From: Lachnospiraceae bacterium UBA3638 | Lineage (GTDB): Bacteria; Bacillota; Clostridia; Lachnospirales; Lachnospiraceae | Assembly (NCBI GenBank): GCA_002373595.1 | Contig: DFKT01000009.1 | Location: forward strand, 1-58,620 | Direction: 5' to 3' | DNA length: 58,620 nt | Shown: piece after piece, positions 1 through 8,158 of the stretch | Numbering within the stretch: position 1 is the stretch's first letter | Layout: every line of letters starts with the position of its first letter | Position numbers and translations under genes: made by a program | Notes under the pieces: generated by a model | Told to the model about the DNA's origin: nothing | Databases searched by the model: none | What the model saw: the letters and a program-made list of their open reading frames with translations, nothing else

Positions 1-492
1 CTTGGTATCTGTAACGGATTCCAGGCACTCATTAAGCTCGGTCTCGTACCTACGGGCAAGATAGTGGGTCAGGATGAGAATTCACCGACTCTTACATTTA
101 ACACGATAAACCGTCATATATCCAAGATGGCTTATATCAAGGTGACTTCCAACAAGTCGCCCTGGCTCAGAAAGGCACAGCTCGGCGGAGTATACTGCAA
201 TCCCGCTTCACACGGAGAGGGAAGATTCGTAGCTCCGGATGCAGTGCTTAAGGCTCTCATCGAGAACGGCCAGGTGGCAACGAGATACTGCTCGCCCGAC
301 GGCACAGTTTCCATGGATGAGGAATACAATATCAACGGATCATTCCTTTCGATCGAGGGTATCACTTCACCCGACGGACGAGTCCTCGGCAAGATGGCTC
401 ACTCCGAGAGAATCGGAAAGGGCGTAGCTGTAAATATCTACGGCCGGCAGGATCTTAAGATATTTGAGTCGGGCATAGAGTATTTCAGATAA
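1..492 (+). CDS. purL: Phosphoribosylformylglycinamidine synthase, C-terminal part (partial)
   Basis: The reading frame is open from the first base of the window, so this is the 3' end of a longer gene (163 codons visible). The visible part is the glutamine amidotransferase domain of the large single-chain FGAM synthase, which uses glutamine-derived ammonia to convert FGAR to FGAM in purine synthesis. The nucleophile motif GICNGFQ is at the very start (Cys in codon 4), and SHGEGRF and MAHSER follow, as expected for the Cys-His-Glu triad region. The protein ends about 25 residues after MAHSER, a normal C-terminus. carA follows 30 nt later with no terminator between, so purL-carA-carB may share a transcript. 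The synthetase domains lie upstream of the window and cannot be checked. Confidence 0.93.
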   Translation, partial: LGICNGFQALIKLGLVPTGKIVGQDENSPTLTFNTINRHISKMAYIKVTSNKSPWLRKAQLGGVYCNPASHGEGRFVAPDAVLKALIENGQVATRYCSPDGTVSMDEEYNINGSFLSIEGITSPDGRVLGKMAHSERIGKGVAVNIYGRQDLKIFESGIEYFR

Positions 493-522
493 TACAGATC
501 TTAATCATTGAAGGTGGAAAGT

Positions 523-1662
523 ATGAAAGCTTATCTGATCCTTGAGGACGGAACGGTCTTTGAAGGAGAACACATAGGAGCGGAAAAGGAAGTAATAAGC
601 GAGATCGTCTTCAATACTTCCATGGCGGGATATCCCGAGGTCTTGACGGACCCCTCCTACGCAGGACAGGCGGTATGCATGACATATCCGCTCATAGGCA
701 ATTACGGAGTGTGCAGAGCCGATCTGGAGTCGGGCAGAGCATGGCCGGATGCCTTTATAGTGCGCGAGATGTCGAGAGTCGCGAGCAATTTCAGATGCGA
801 TGTGACATTGCCCGAGTACCTCGCAGAGCAGGGTATACCCGGACTGCAGGGCATCGATACCAGAGCACTCACAAGGATCTTGAGAGAGCGCGGAACGATG
901 AACGGCTGCATCACAACCAGGGAATACAATGGCACAGAGCTCGAGGAACTCCTTAAGAGAGTCAAAGCATACACCTGCGGACGCGTCGTGGACAAGGTAA
1001 CCTGCGACAAGGCATATGAAGTAAAGGGTGCGGATGCACTTCCTGACAGTACCGCATTTATGACGGTCAACGAGCTTAACGGCAAGGGGCTCAAGATAGC
1101 GCTCCTCGACTTCGGAACCAAATCAAACATAGCCAGAAGCCTTGCTGCAAGAGGATGCGATGTCACGGTATATCCGGCACATACACCCGCAAGCGAGATC
1201 CTGTCGGGTGGATATGACGGTATCATGCTTTCCAACGGCCCCGGCGATCCCAAGGAGAACACCGAGATCATCGCTGAGGTTAAGAAACTCTATGAGTCGG
1301 ATGTCACGATATTTGCGATATGCTTGGGTCACCAGCTCATGGCACTTGCTACCGGAGCGGATACGCATAAGCTTAAGTACGGACACAGAGGAGGAAACCA
1401 CCCCGTAAAGGACCTCGATACGGGTAAGGTATATATCTCATCACAGAACCACGGATATGTAGTTGATACGGATGCGCTCAATGCGAATGTTGCCGTCCCC
1501 GCTTTCGTTAATGTAAACGACGGAACGAATGAAGGACTCAAGTACACGGGCAAGAATATATTCACAGTACAGTTCCATCCCGAGAGCTGCCCCGGACCGA
1601 GGGATTCCGGAGATCTGTTTGACAAGTTTATAGGTATGATAAAGGAAGCGAAAAATGCCTAA
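523..1662 (+). CDS. carA: Carbamoyl-phosphate synthase small (glutaminase) subunit
   Basis: CarA hydrolyses glutamine and passes ammonia to CarB for carbamoyl phosphate, which feeds pyrimidine and arginine synthesis. The N-terminal CPSase_sm_chain domain (MKAYLILEDGTVFEGE start) is followed by a class I glutamine amidotransferase with the nucleophile motif FAICLGHQ and the late QFHPE His/Glu motif. At 379 aa it has the usual length. I chose ATG 523 over the in-frame TTG at 508 because AAGGTGG at 511-517 is correctly spaced for 523 and the family begins here. Its stop overlaps the carB start by 8 nt, indicating translational coupling. Confidence 0.96.
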   Translation: MKAYLILEDGTVFEGEHIGAEKEVISEIVFNTSMAGYPEVLTDPSYAGQAVCMTYPLIGNYGVCRADLESGRAWPDAFIVREMSRVASNFRCDVTLPEYLAEQGIPGLQGIDTRALTRILRERGTMNGCITTREYNGTELEELLKRVKAYTCGRVVDKVTCDKAYEVKGADALPDSTAFMTVNELNGKGLKIALLDFGTKSNIARSLAARGCDVTVYPAHTPASEILSGGYDGIMLSNGPGDPKENTEIIAEVKKLYESDVTIFAICLGHQLMALATGADTHKLKYGHRGGNHPVKDLDTGKVYISSQNHGYVVDTDALNANVAVPAFVNVNDGTNEGLKYTGKNIFTVQFHPESCPGPRDSGDLFDKFIGMIKEAKNA

Positions 1663-4600
1663 GAATAAAGACGTTAAAAGAGTAATGGTAATAGGCTCCG
1701 GCCCGATCGTCATAGGACAGGCTGCAGAGTTTGACTATGCGGGAACGCAGGCGTGCAGAGCGCTTAAGGAAGAAGGAGTCGAGGTCATTCTCGTCAACTC
1801 CAACCCCGCTACTATCATGACGGACCGTGACATAGCGGATAAGGTCTTTATAGAGCCGCTCGATGTCAAAGTCCTCGAGGATATCATTGAGAGGGAGAAG
1901 CCCGACTCCATACTTCCGACACTCGGAGGCCAGGCGGGACTTAATCTCGGCATGGAGCTCGAAGAGAGCGGATTCTTAAAGAGCCATAATGTAAAGCTAC
2001 TCGGAACCAGCGCATGGACGATAAGGAGCGCAGAGGGACGTCAGGAATTTAAGGACCTCATGGAGAGGATAGGAGAGCCCTGTGCCGCATCGACAGTCGT
2101 TACCTCGGTAAAGGACGGTGAGGATTTCGCTGACCAGATAGGCTACCCGGTAGTGCTTCGCCCCGCATATACCCTCGGAGGAAGCGGAGGCGGAATAGCG
2201 CACAACAGAACGGAGCTCGATGAGATACTCGAGAACGGACTCAGACTATCCCGTACATCCGAAGTACTCGTAGAGAGATGTATAGCGGGATGGAAAGAGA
2301 TCGAGTATGAGGTGATGAGAGACAGCGCCGGCAGCTGCATCACCGTATGTAACATGGAGAATATCGACCCCGTAGGAGTTCACACAGGAGATTCCATCGT
2401 AGTCGCTCCCTCACAGACTCTCATGGACAAGGAGTACCAGATGCTCCGTACGTCCGCATTAAAGATAATAAATGAACTTAAGATCACGGGAGGATGTAAT
2501 GTACAGTTTGCACTTCATCCCGAGAGTTTTGAATACTGTGTAATAGAGGTTAACCCCAGAGTCAGCCGTTCTTCGGCACTCGCATCCAAGGCTACAGGAT
2601 ATCCTATAGCAAAGGTTGCAGCCAAGATCGCACTTGGATATACGCTCGATGAGATACCAAATGCGATAACGGGAAAGACCTTCGCCAGCTTCGAGCCTGC
2701 GCTTGATTATTGCGTAGTCAAGATGCCCAGACTTCCTTTCGACAAATTCCTCACCGCCAAGAGAACCCTCACGACTCAGATGAAGGCGACCGGTGAGGTT
2801 ATGAGTATATGCAATAATTTCGGCGGCGCTCTCATGAAGGCCATAAGGAGTCTTGAGCAGCATGTAGACTGTCTGAGAAGCTATGATTTCACTGCGCTTA
2901 CGGATGAGGAACTTGAGGCCCAGCTTAATGTCATAGATGACAGACGCATATGGGTCATCGCGGAAGCGCTTCGACGCGGAGTATCCGAAGAGCATATCCA
3001 TGAGATCACCAAGATCGATATCTGGTTCATCGATCAGATAGCGATACTTACGGAGATGGAAGGCGCACTTGAGAAATCGGGAAAGAGTTTGGATGAGGAT
3101 CTCTTAAGAGAAGCCAAGAGACTCGAATTCCCCGACAGCGTCATCGCGAGACTTACAGGTCTATCCGAGAAGGAAGTTCACGACAAGAGATATGAACTCG
3201 GCATTCATACCGCTTACAAGATGGTAGATACCTGCGCAGCTGAGTTTGCTGCGGCTACGCCTTACTACTACTCGGTATACGGTAAGTGCGAGGAGAACGA
3301 AGCCAGGGAGACCTGCGACCGCAAGAAAGTCCTCGTATTAGGTTCCGGTCCTATCAGAATAGGTCAGGGTATAGAGTTTGACTATTGCTCCGTACATGCG
3401 ACCTGGTCTTTCTCCAAAGCCGGATACGAGACCATCATAGTAAACAATAACCCCGAGACGGTTTCTACCGATTTCGATATTGCAGATAAGCTCTACTTCG
3501 AACCTCTGACCGATGAGGATGTCGAGGAGATCGTCAGACTCGAGAAGCCCGACGGAGCAGTCGTACAGTTCGGCGGACAGACTGCGATCAAACTCACAGA
3601 GCACCTCATGAGGATAGGAGTACCCATCCTCGGAACCAAAGCAGAAGATGTCGATGCTGCCGAGGACAGAGAGCTCTTTGATCAGATACTCCAGAAGACC
3701 GGTATACCGCGCGCTGCGGGAGGTACCGTATTTACCGCAGAGGAAGCCAAGAAGATCGCCAATGAACTCGGATATCCCGTGCTCGTGCGTCCCAGCTACG
3801 TACTCGGCGGACAGGGAATGCAGATCGCAACCTGTGACAAAGAGATCGAAGAGTTTATGGAGATCATCAACCGCATTGCGCAGGATCACCCCATACTCGT
3901 AGATAAATATCTCATGGGCAAGGAGATAGAGGTTGATGCCGTATGTGACGGAGAGGATATACTCATCCCCGGTATCATGGAACATATAGAGCGTACCGGA
4001 GTACACTCAGGAGACTCGATCTCCGTATATCCCGCACCGACTATCGGTAAACTCATCAAGGACAAGATCGCGGACTATACACATCGTCTTGCGACTGCAC
4101 TCCACGTCAAAGGACTTATCAATATACAGTTCATCGCCATAGATGAGGATGTATATGTCATAGAGGTCAACCCCAGATCCTCACGTACCGTACCTTACAT
4201 CAGCAAGGTAACCGGTATCCCCATCGTAGATCTTGCGACCAAGGTCATACTGGGATCTAAGATAAAGGATCTCGGATACAAGCCCGGACTTGCACCCGAA
4301 GCAGAGTACTATGCGATCAAGATGCCCGTATTCTCCTTTGAGAAGATCCGCGGAGCTGAGATAAGCTTAGGACCTGAGATGAAGTCCACCGGTGAGTGCC
4401 TCGGTATAGCCAAGACTTTCCACGAGGCTCTCTACAAGGCATTCCTCGGAGCCGGAGTAAAGCTTCCCAAGTATAAGCAGATGATCATCACCGTCAAGGA
4501 TGCGGATAAGGGCGAAGCGATAGGCATAGCCAAGAGATACGAGAAACTCGGATATACGATCTATGCGACGAGAAGTACCGCCGCAGCTCTTAACGAAGCC

Positions 4601-4867
4601 GGCGTAAAGGCTCGTAAGGTCAACAAGATATCTCAGGAGAGCCCCACCGTCATGGACCTTATCCTGGGACATAAGATAGACCTCGTAATAGACACTCCCA
4701 CTCAGGGACGCGACAAGTCCAGGGATGGATTCCTCATCAGACGAAATGCCATCGAGACAGGCGTATACTGTATCACGGCGATGGACACCGCGCGTGCTCT
4801 CGTCAACAGTATGGAACATGTCAATGAGAACGGTAAGCTTGAACCTGTAGATATTGCGGCCCTGTAG
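1655..4867 (+). CDS. carB: Carbamoyl-phosphate synthase large subunit
   Basis: CarB makes carbamoyl phosphate from bicarbonate, ammonia from CarA and two ATP. The protein is 1070 aa, the full family length, with two homologous ATP-grasp halves: GSGPIVIGQAAEFDYAG begins the first (residues about 12-28) and GSGPIRIGQGIEFDYC the second (about residue 565). The C-terminal allosteric MGS-like domain carries the TPTQGRD motif. AAGGAAG at 1642-1648 is the ribosome site, and the ATG overlaps the end of carA. No PyrR-type or T-box leader is visible. Because an arginine cluster lies 38 kb away, this enzyme probably serves both pathways. Confidence 0.97.
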   Translation: MPKNKDVKRVMVIGSGPIVIGQAAEFDYAGTQACRALKEEGVEVILVNSNPATIMTDRDIADKVFIEPLDVKVLEDIIEREKPDSILPTLGGQAGLNLGMELEESGFLKSHNVKLLGTSAWTIRSAEGRQEFKDLMERIGEPCAASTVVTSVKDGEDFADQIGYPVVLRPAYTLGGSGGGIAHNRTELDEILENGLRLSRTSEVLVERCIAGWKEIEYEVMRDSAGSCITVCNMENIDPVGVHTGDSIVVAPSQTLMDKEYQMLRTSALKIINELKITGGCNVQFALHPESFEYCVIEVNPRVSRSSALASKATGYPIAKVAAKIALGYTLDEIPNAITGKTFASFEPALDYCVVKMPRLPFDKFLTAKRTLTTQMKATGEVMSICNNFGGALMKAIRSLEQHVDCLRSYDFTALTDEELEAQLNVIDDRRIWVIAEALRRGVSEEHIHEITKIDIWFIDQIAILTEMEGALEKSGKSLDEDLLREAKRLEFPDSVIARLTGLSEKEVHDKRYELGIHTAYKMVDTCAAEFAAATPYYYSVYGKCEENEARETCDRKKVLVLGSGPIRIGQGIEFDYCSVHATWSFSKAGYETIIVNNNPETVSTDFDIADKLYFEPLTDEDVEEIVRLEKPDGAVVQFGGQTAIKLTEHLMRIGVPILGTKAEDVDAAEDRELFDQILQKTGIPRAAGGTVFTAEEAKKIANELGYPVLVRPSYVLGGQGMQIATCDKEIEEFMEIINRIAQDHPILVDKYLMGKEIEVDAVCDGEDILIPGIMEHIERTGVHSGDSISVYPAPTIGKLIKDKIADYTHRLATALHVKGLINIQFIAIDEDVYVIEVNPRSSRTVPYISKVTGIPIVDLATKVILGSKIKDLGYKPGLAPEAEYYAIKMPVFSFEKIRGAEISLGPEMKSTGECLGIAKTFHEALYKAFLGAGVKLPKYKQMIITVKDADKGEAIGIAKRYEKLGYTIYATRSTAAALNEAGVKARKVNKISQESPTVMDLILGHKIDLVIDTPTQGRDKSRDGFLIRRNAIETGVYCITAMDTARALVNSMEHVNENGKLEPVDIAAL

Positions 4868-4914
4868 TATAAATGATACCATTAAGGGCAGTTGGCAGCG
4901 CAAGGTGAGGACAG

Positions 4915-7900
4915 ATGAGCATAGTATATACCAGCGAAAAGTGTATAGGTTGCAATAAGTGCATCAAAGTATGCAGTGCTGTCGGTGCGTGCATTTCCGA
5001 GGAAAAAGACGGAAAGGCACGCATTATTGTAGACGGAGCTAAATGCGTAGCCTGCGGAAGCTGTATCGACGTATGCGCCCACGGAGCCAGAGAATTCGAG
5101 GACGATACCGGGAGATTCTTTGCAGACCTTAAGAAGGGCGAGAAGATATCGCTCCTTCTTGCACCTGCTTTCAAAGCAAACTATCCCGACGAGTACGAGA
5201 GCGTGCTCGGAGGATTAAAGCAGCTCGGAGTAAACCGCATCATAAGCGTGTCCTTCGGAGCTGATATAACGACCTGGGGCTATCTTAACTATATCAAAGA
5301 GCATGATTTCGTCGGAGGCATCTCGCAGCCCTGCCCCGCGCTCGTTTCATTTATCGAGAAATATATTCCCAAACTCATAGATAAGCTTTTCCCCGTGCAG
5401 AGTCCCCTTATGTGCGCAGCCATATATGCGAGAAAACAGATGGGGATCACGGACAAGTTTGCTTTTATCAGTCCTTGTATAGCAAAGAAAGTAGAGATAG
5501 ATGATCCTCATAATGAAGGGCTCGTTCAGTACAATGTCACTTTTGAGCATCTCATGAAGTACATTCGTGATAATGATATCAAAGGACCTTCCATACACAG
5601 TGAGATAGAGTACGGACTCGGATCCTTCTACCCTACGCCGGGCGGACTCGCAGAGAATGTCAGATGGTTCCTCGGAGACAGTGTATATATCAGACAGATA
5701 GAGGGTGAGAGACATCTCTACGAATGGCTCTATTCTAATGCGGACAGGATAAAGGATAACAAGACGCCTTTCCTCTTTATCGACGCGCTTAACTGCAAGA
5801 AGGGATGTATCTGCGGTACGGCGGTTAATCCCGATAAGGCAAAGACTGATGATGCGCTCTACGCGCTTCTCGATATCAGAGAGAAATCCAAGAAGGCAGA
5901 GAAGGGCGATGCCTGGTCCAAGGCTGAGACACCCGAAGAGAGGCTCAGACTGTTTAACGAGCAGTTTGCTGACCTTGACCTGAATGATTATATCAGGGGA
6001 TATACAGACAGATCCGCTGATTGTAAATTCAAGATACCTACCGAGGAAGAGTTCGACGAGATCTTTAAGAGCATGAACAAATTCACGGAGGAATCCAGAA
6101 ATATCGACTGTACCTGCTGCGGATATGACCGCTGCAAGCACATGGCCCTCGCTATATACAATGGCTTCAACCATAAAGAGAACTGTATCTACTATGAGAA
6201 GACGATGGTACGTGAACTCGAAGTGGAGAAGGCTGTCGCAGAGGAAGCAAACCGTGCAAAGAGTTCTTTCCTTGCAAATATGAGCCACGAGATACGTACG
6301 CCTATCAATGCTGTCCTCGGTATGAACGAGATGATACTGCGTGAGAGCAATGAATCCGGCATCACATCGTATGCCGAATCGATAAGGAGTGCGGGCAATA
6401 CGCTCCTCGGTCTGGTCAATAACATACTCGACTTCTCCAAGATAGAAGCCGGCAAGATGGATATCGTGGAGGTTAATTACGACCTGTCCTCCGTCATCAA
6501 CGATCTCGTCAATATGATCGCCATCAAAGCGCAGGATAAGGGCCTCGAGCTTGAGATGAGCTTTGATCAGCATATTCCGAAGTCACTCTTCGGAGATGAG
6601 ATCCGCATCAAGCAGATCATCACCAATATCCTTACGAATGCAGTCAAGTATACCGAGAAGGGTAAGGTTTCGTTTAATCTGGGATTTGAGAAGATTGAGT
6701 CGGATCCTGAACATATTGAGCTGAAGGTATCGGTAAAGGACACCGGTATAGGAATAAAGCAGGAAGATATCTCCAGACTCTTTGAGAAGTTTGACCGCAT
6801 AGAGGAGGAGAGAAACAGAAATATCGAGGGTACCGGTCTCGGTATGAACATTACTCAGAGGCTTCTCGAGATGATGGGATCGTCTCTGCAGGTGGAGAGT
6901 GTTTACGGCGAGGGTTCTACATTTAAGTTCTCTCTGAAGCAGAGAGTCGTCAAATGGGATGAACTCGGAGACTTCGAGTCCGCTTACAAGCAGTACGTCT
7001 CACAGAGAGAAAGTTATAAAGAGAAATTCACGGCACCTGAGGCGGAGGTTCTCGTCATCGATGATAACCCGATGAACCTTATGGTATTTAAGAGTCTCCT
7101 CAAGCAGACGCTGATCAAGGTCGATGCGGCCAATGACGGATACGAGGGACTTGAATTCGCACAGAAAAAGAAATATGACATCATATTCTTTGATCATATG
7201 ATGCCCGGTATGGATGGTATAGAGACTCTGCACAGGATGCGCGCGGAAGACGGCCCCAATAAGGGTACTGTCTCCGTATGCCTCACGGCCAATGCAATAT
7301 CCGGAGCGAGAGAGGAATACATCAAAGCGGGATTTGACGATTATCTCACCAAGCCCGTAGATCCTCCCAAGATAGAGAGCATGCTCGTCATGTATCTCCC
7401 GAAGGATAAGGTCATCATAACCACCGACACCGGAGAGGACAGCGCTGAAGATGAGAAGTATCCCGAGTATCTTGAGATGCTTGGCAAGTTCCCCGGTATA
7501 GATCTGAAGACCGGAATAAGCATCAGCGGCGGAGTGGATGAGTATGTATCCGTGCTCAAGATATTCGATGAATTCTTTGATGATAAGTATAACGAACTTC
7601 AGGGATTCTACGATACCGATGATATAACCGACTACACGATCAAGGTCCATGCCATGAAGAGCTCTCTCAAGATCATCGGTGCAGGCAGATTTGCAGAGAA
7701 GGCACAGGCTCTTGAGAACGCGGGTAAGAGCGGAGATATTGCCTATATCAAAGAAAATCATGCTCCTTTCATGGATGAACTGAAGACATACAAGAACCCC
7801 GTATCGGAAGCGCTGGCTGCGGAAGCGGAAGCGAATGCACCTGCACCTCCGGAGGCAGAATCCATCGATCTCGAGTGGATGGATGAGATCTACGGAGAGA

Positions 7901-8061
7901 TGAAGGATGCGGCACAGTGCAAGGAGATGAACCGTATCACGAGCATCCTTGATGAACTTCGCGATTTCGATGTCCCGGCCGGAGAACGCGAGAAACTCGA
8001 CCAGATAGAAAACTGCGCAGAGGCAGGAGATTTCGAAGCAATATTGGCAGTGATAGGATAA
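4915..8061 (+). CDS. [FeFe]-hydrogenase-like Fe-S sensor fused to hybrid histidine kinase with receiver and HPt
   Basis: This is a soluble 1048-aa signalling protein with no membrane segment. Order: two [4Fe-4S] ferredoxin motifs (Cys10/13/16/20 and 44/47/50/54); an iron-only hydrogenase large-subunit domain (about 75-320); a CxxCG-type Fe-S motif (Cys399/402/407/424); HisKA with NMSHEIRTP (His458); HATPase (GTGLGMN about 639-645); receiver (Asp760, Lys813); and an HPt domain with HAMKSS (His912). All four cysteines expected to hold the H-cluster [4Fe-4S] centre are present (Cys140, 188, 294, 298). The proton-transfer cysteine of catalytic enzymes is Pro139, and the two Met residues near the cluster are Ser186 and Leu292, so it is probably a sensor rather than a hydrogenase. 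Related sensory hydrogenase-like proteins are known in Firmicutes. The ligand (H2, redox or CO) is inference. It follows carB by 47 nt with ribosome site AAGGTGAGG. The last 100 residues include an acidic Ala/Pro linker. Confidence 0.93.
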   Translation: MSIVYTSEKCIGCNKCIKVCSAVGACISEEKDGKARIIVDGAKCVACGSCIDVCAHGAREFEDDTGRFFADLKKGEKISLLLAPAFKANYPDEYESVLGGLKQLGVNRIISVSFGADITTWGYLNYIKEHDFVGGISQPCPALVSFIEKYIPKLIDKLFPVQSPLMCAAIYARKQMGITDKFAFISPCIAKKVEIDDPHNEGLVQYNVTFEHLMKYIRDNDIKGPSIHSEIEYGLGSFYPTPGGLAENVRWFLGDSVYIRQIEGERHLYEWLYSNADRIKDNKTPFLFIDALNCKKGCICGTAVNPDKAKTDDALYALLDIREKSKKAEKGDAWSKAETPEERLRLFNEQFADLDLNDYIRGYTDRSADCKFKIPTEEEFDEIFKSMNKFTEESRNIDCTCCGYDRCKHMALAIYNGFNHKENCIYYEKTMVRELEVEKAVAEEANRAKSSFLANMSHEIRTPINAVLGMNEMILRESNESGITSYAESIRSAGNTLLGLVNNILDFSKIEAGKMDIVEVNYDLSSVINDLVNMIAIKAQDKGLELEMSFDQHIPKSLFGDEIRIKQIITNILTNAVKYTEKGKVSFNLGFEKIESDPEHIELKVSVKDTGIGIKQEDISRLFEKFDRIEEERNRNIEGTGLGMNITQRLLEMMGSSLQVESVYGEGSTFKFSLKQRVVKWDELGDFESAYKQYVSQRESYKEKFTAPEAEVLVIDDNPMNLMVFKSLLKQTLIKVDAANDGYEGLEFAQKKKYDIIFFDHMMPGMDGIETLHRMRAEDGPNKGTVSVCLTANAISGAREEYIKAGFDDYLTKPVDPPKIESMLVMYLPKDKVIITTDTGEDSAEDEKYPEYLEMLGKFPGIDLKTGISISGGVDEYVSVLKIFDEFFDDKYNELQGFYDTDDITDYTIKVHAMKSSLKIIGAGRFAEKAQALENAGKSGDIAYIKENHAPFMDELKTYKNPVSEALAAEAEANAPAPPEAESIDLEWMDEIYGEMKDAAQCKEMNRITSILDELRDFDVPAGEREKLDQIENCAEAGDFEAILAVIG

Positions 8062-8107
8062 AAGTATGGGATATTGCATGAGCAGGGAATATGTGATGAG
8101 GTTTGGC

Positions 8108-8145
8108 ACGCCATGATCAGAAGTGATCGTTGACCATGGCGTTTA
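8108..8145. terminator. Bidirectional terminator between convergent genes
   Basis: ACGCCATG (8108-8115) pairs with CATGGCGT (8135-8142) and is followed by TTTAAT. An inner GATC/GATC pair (8115-8118/8125-8128) extends the stem. It sits between the stops of two convergent genes (8061 and 8159). The U-run is short, so its strength is uncertain. Confidence 0.6.
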
Positions 8146-8158
8146 ATATCAAGGATTA

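Noticed and set aside
508..522. TTG start of carA at 508
   Set aside because: The ribosome site lies after it and correctly before ATG 523.
5347..6573. Long minus-strand open frame (408 codons) opposite the hydrogenase-like kinase
   Set aside because: It is fully antisense to a protein with clear motifs, lacks a ribosome site and its translation shows no known family; codon bias of the plus frame explains it.
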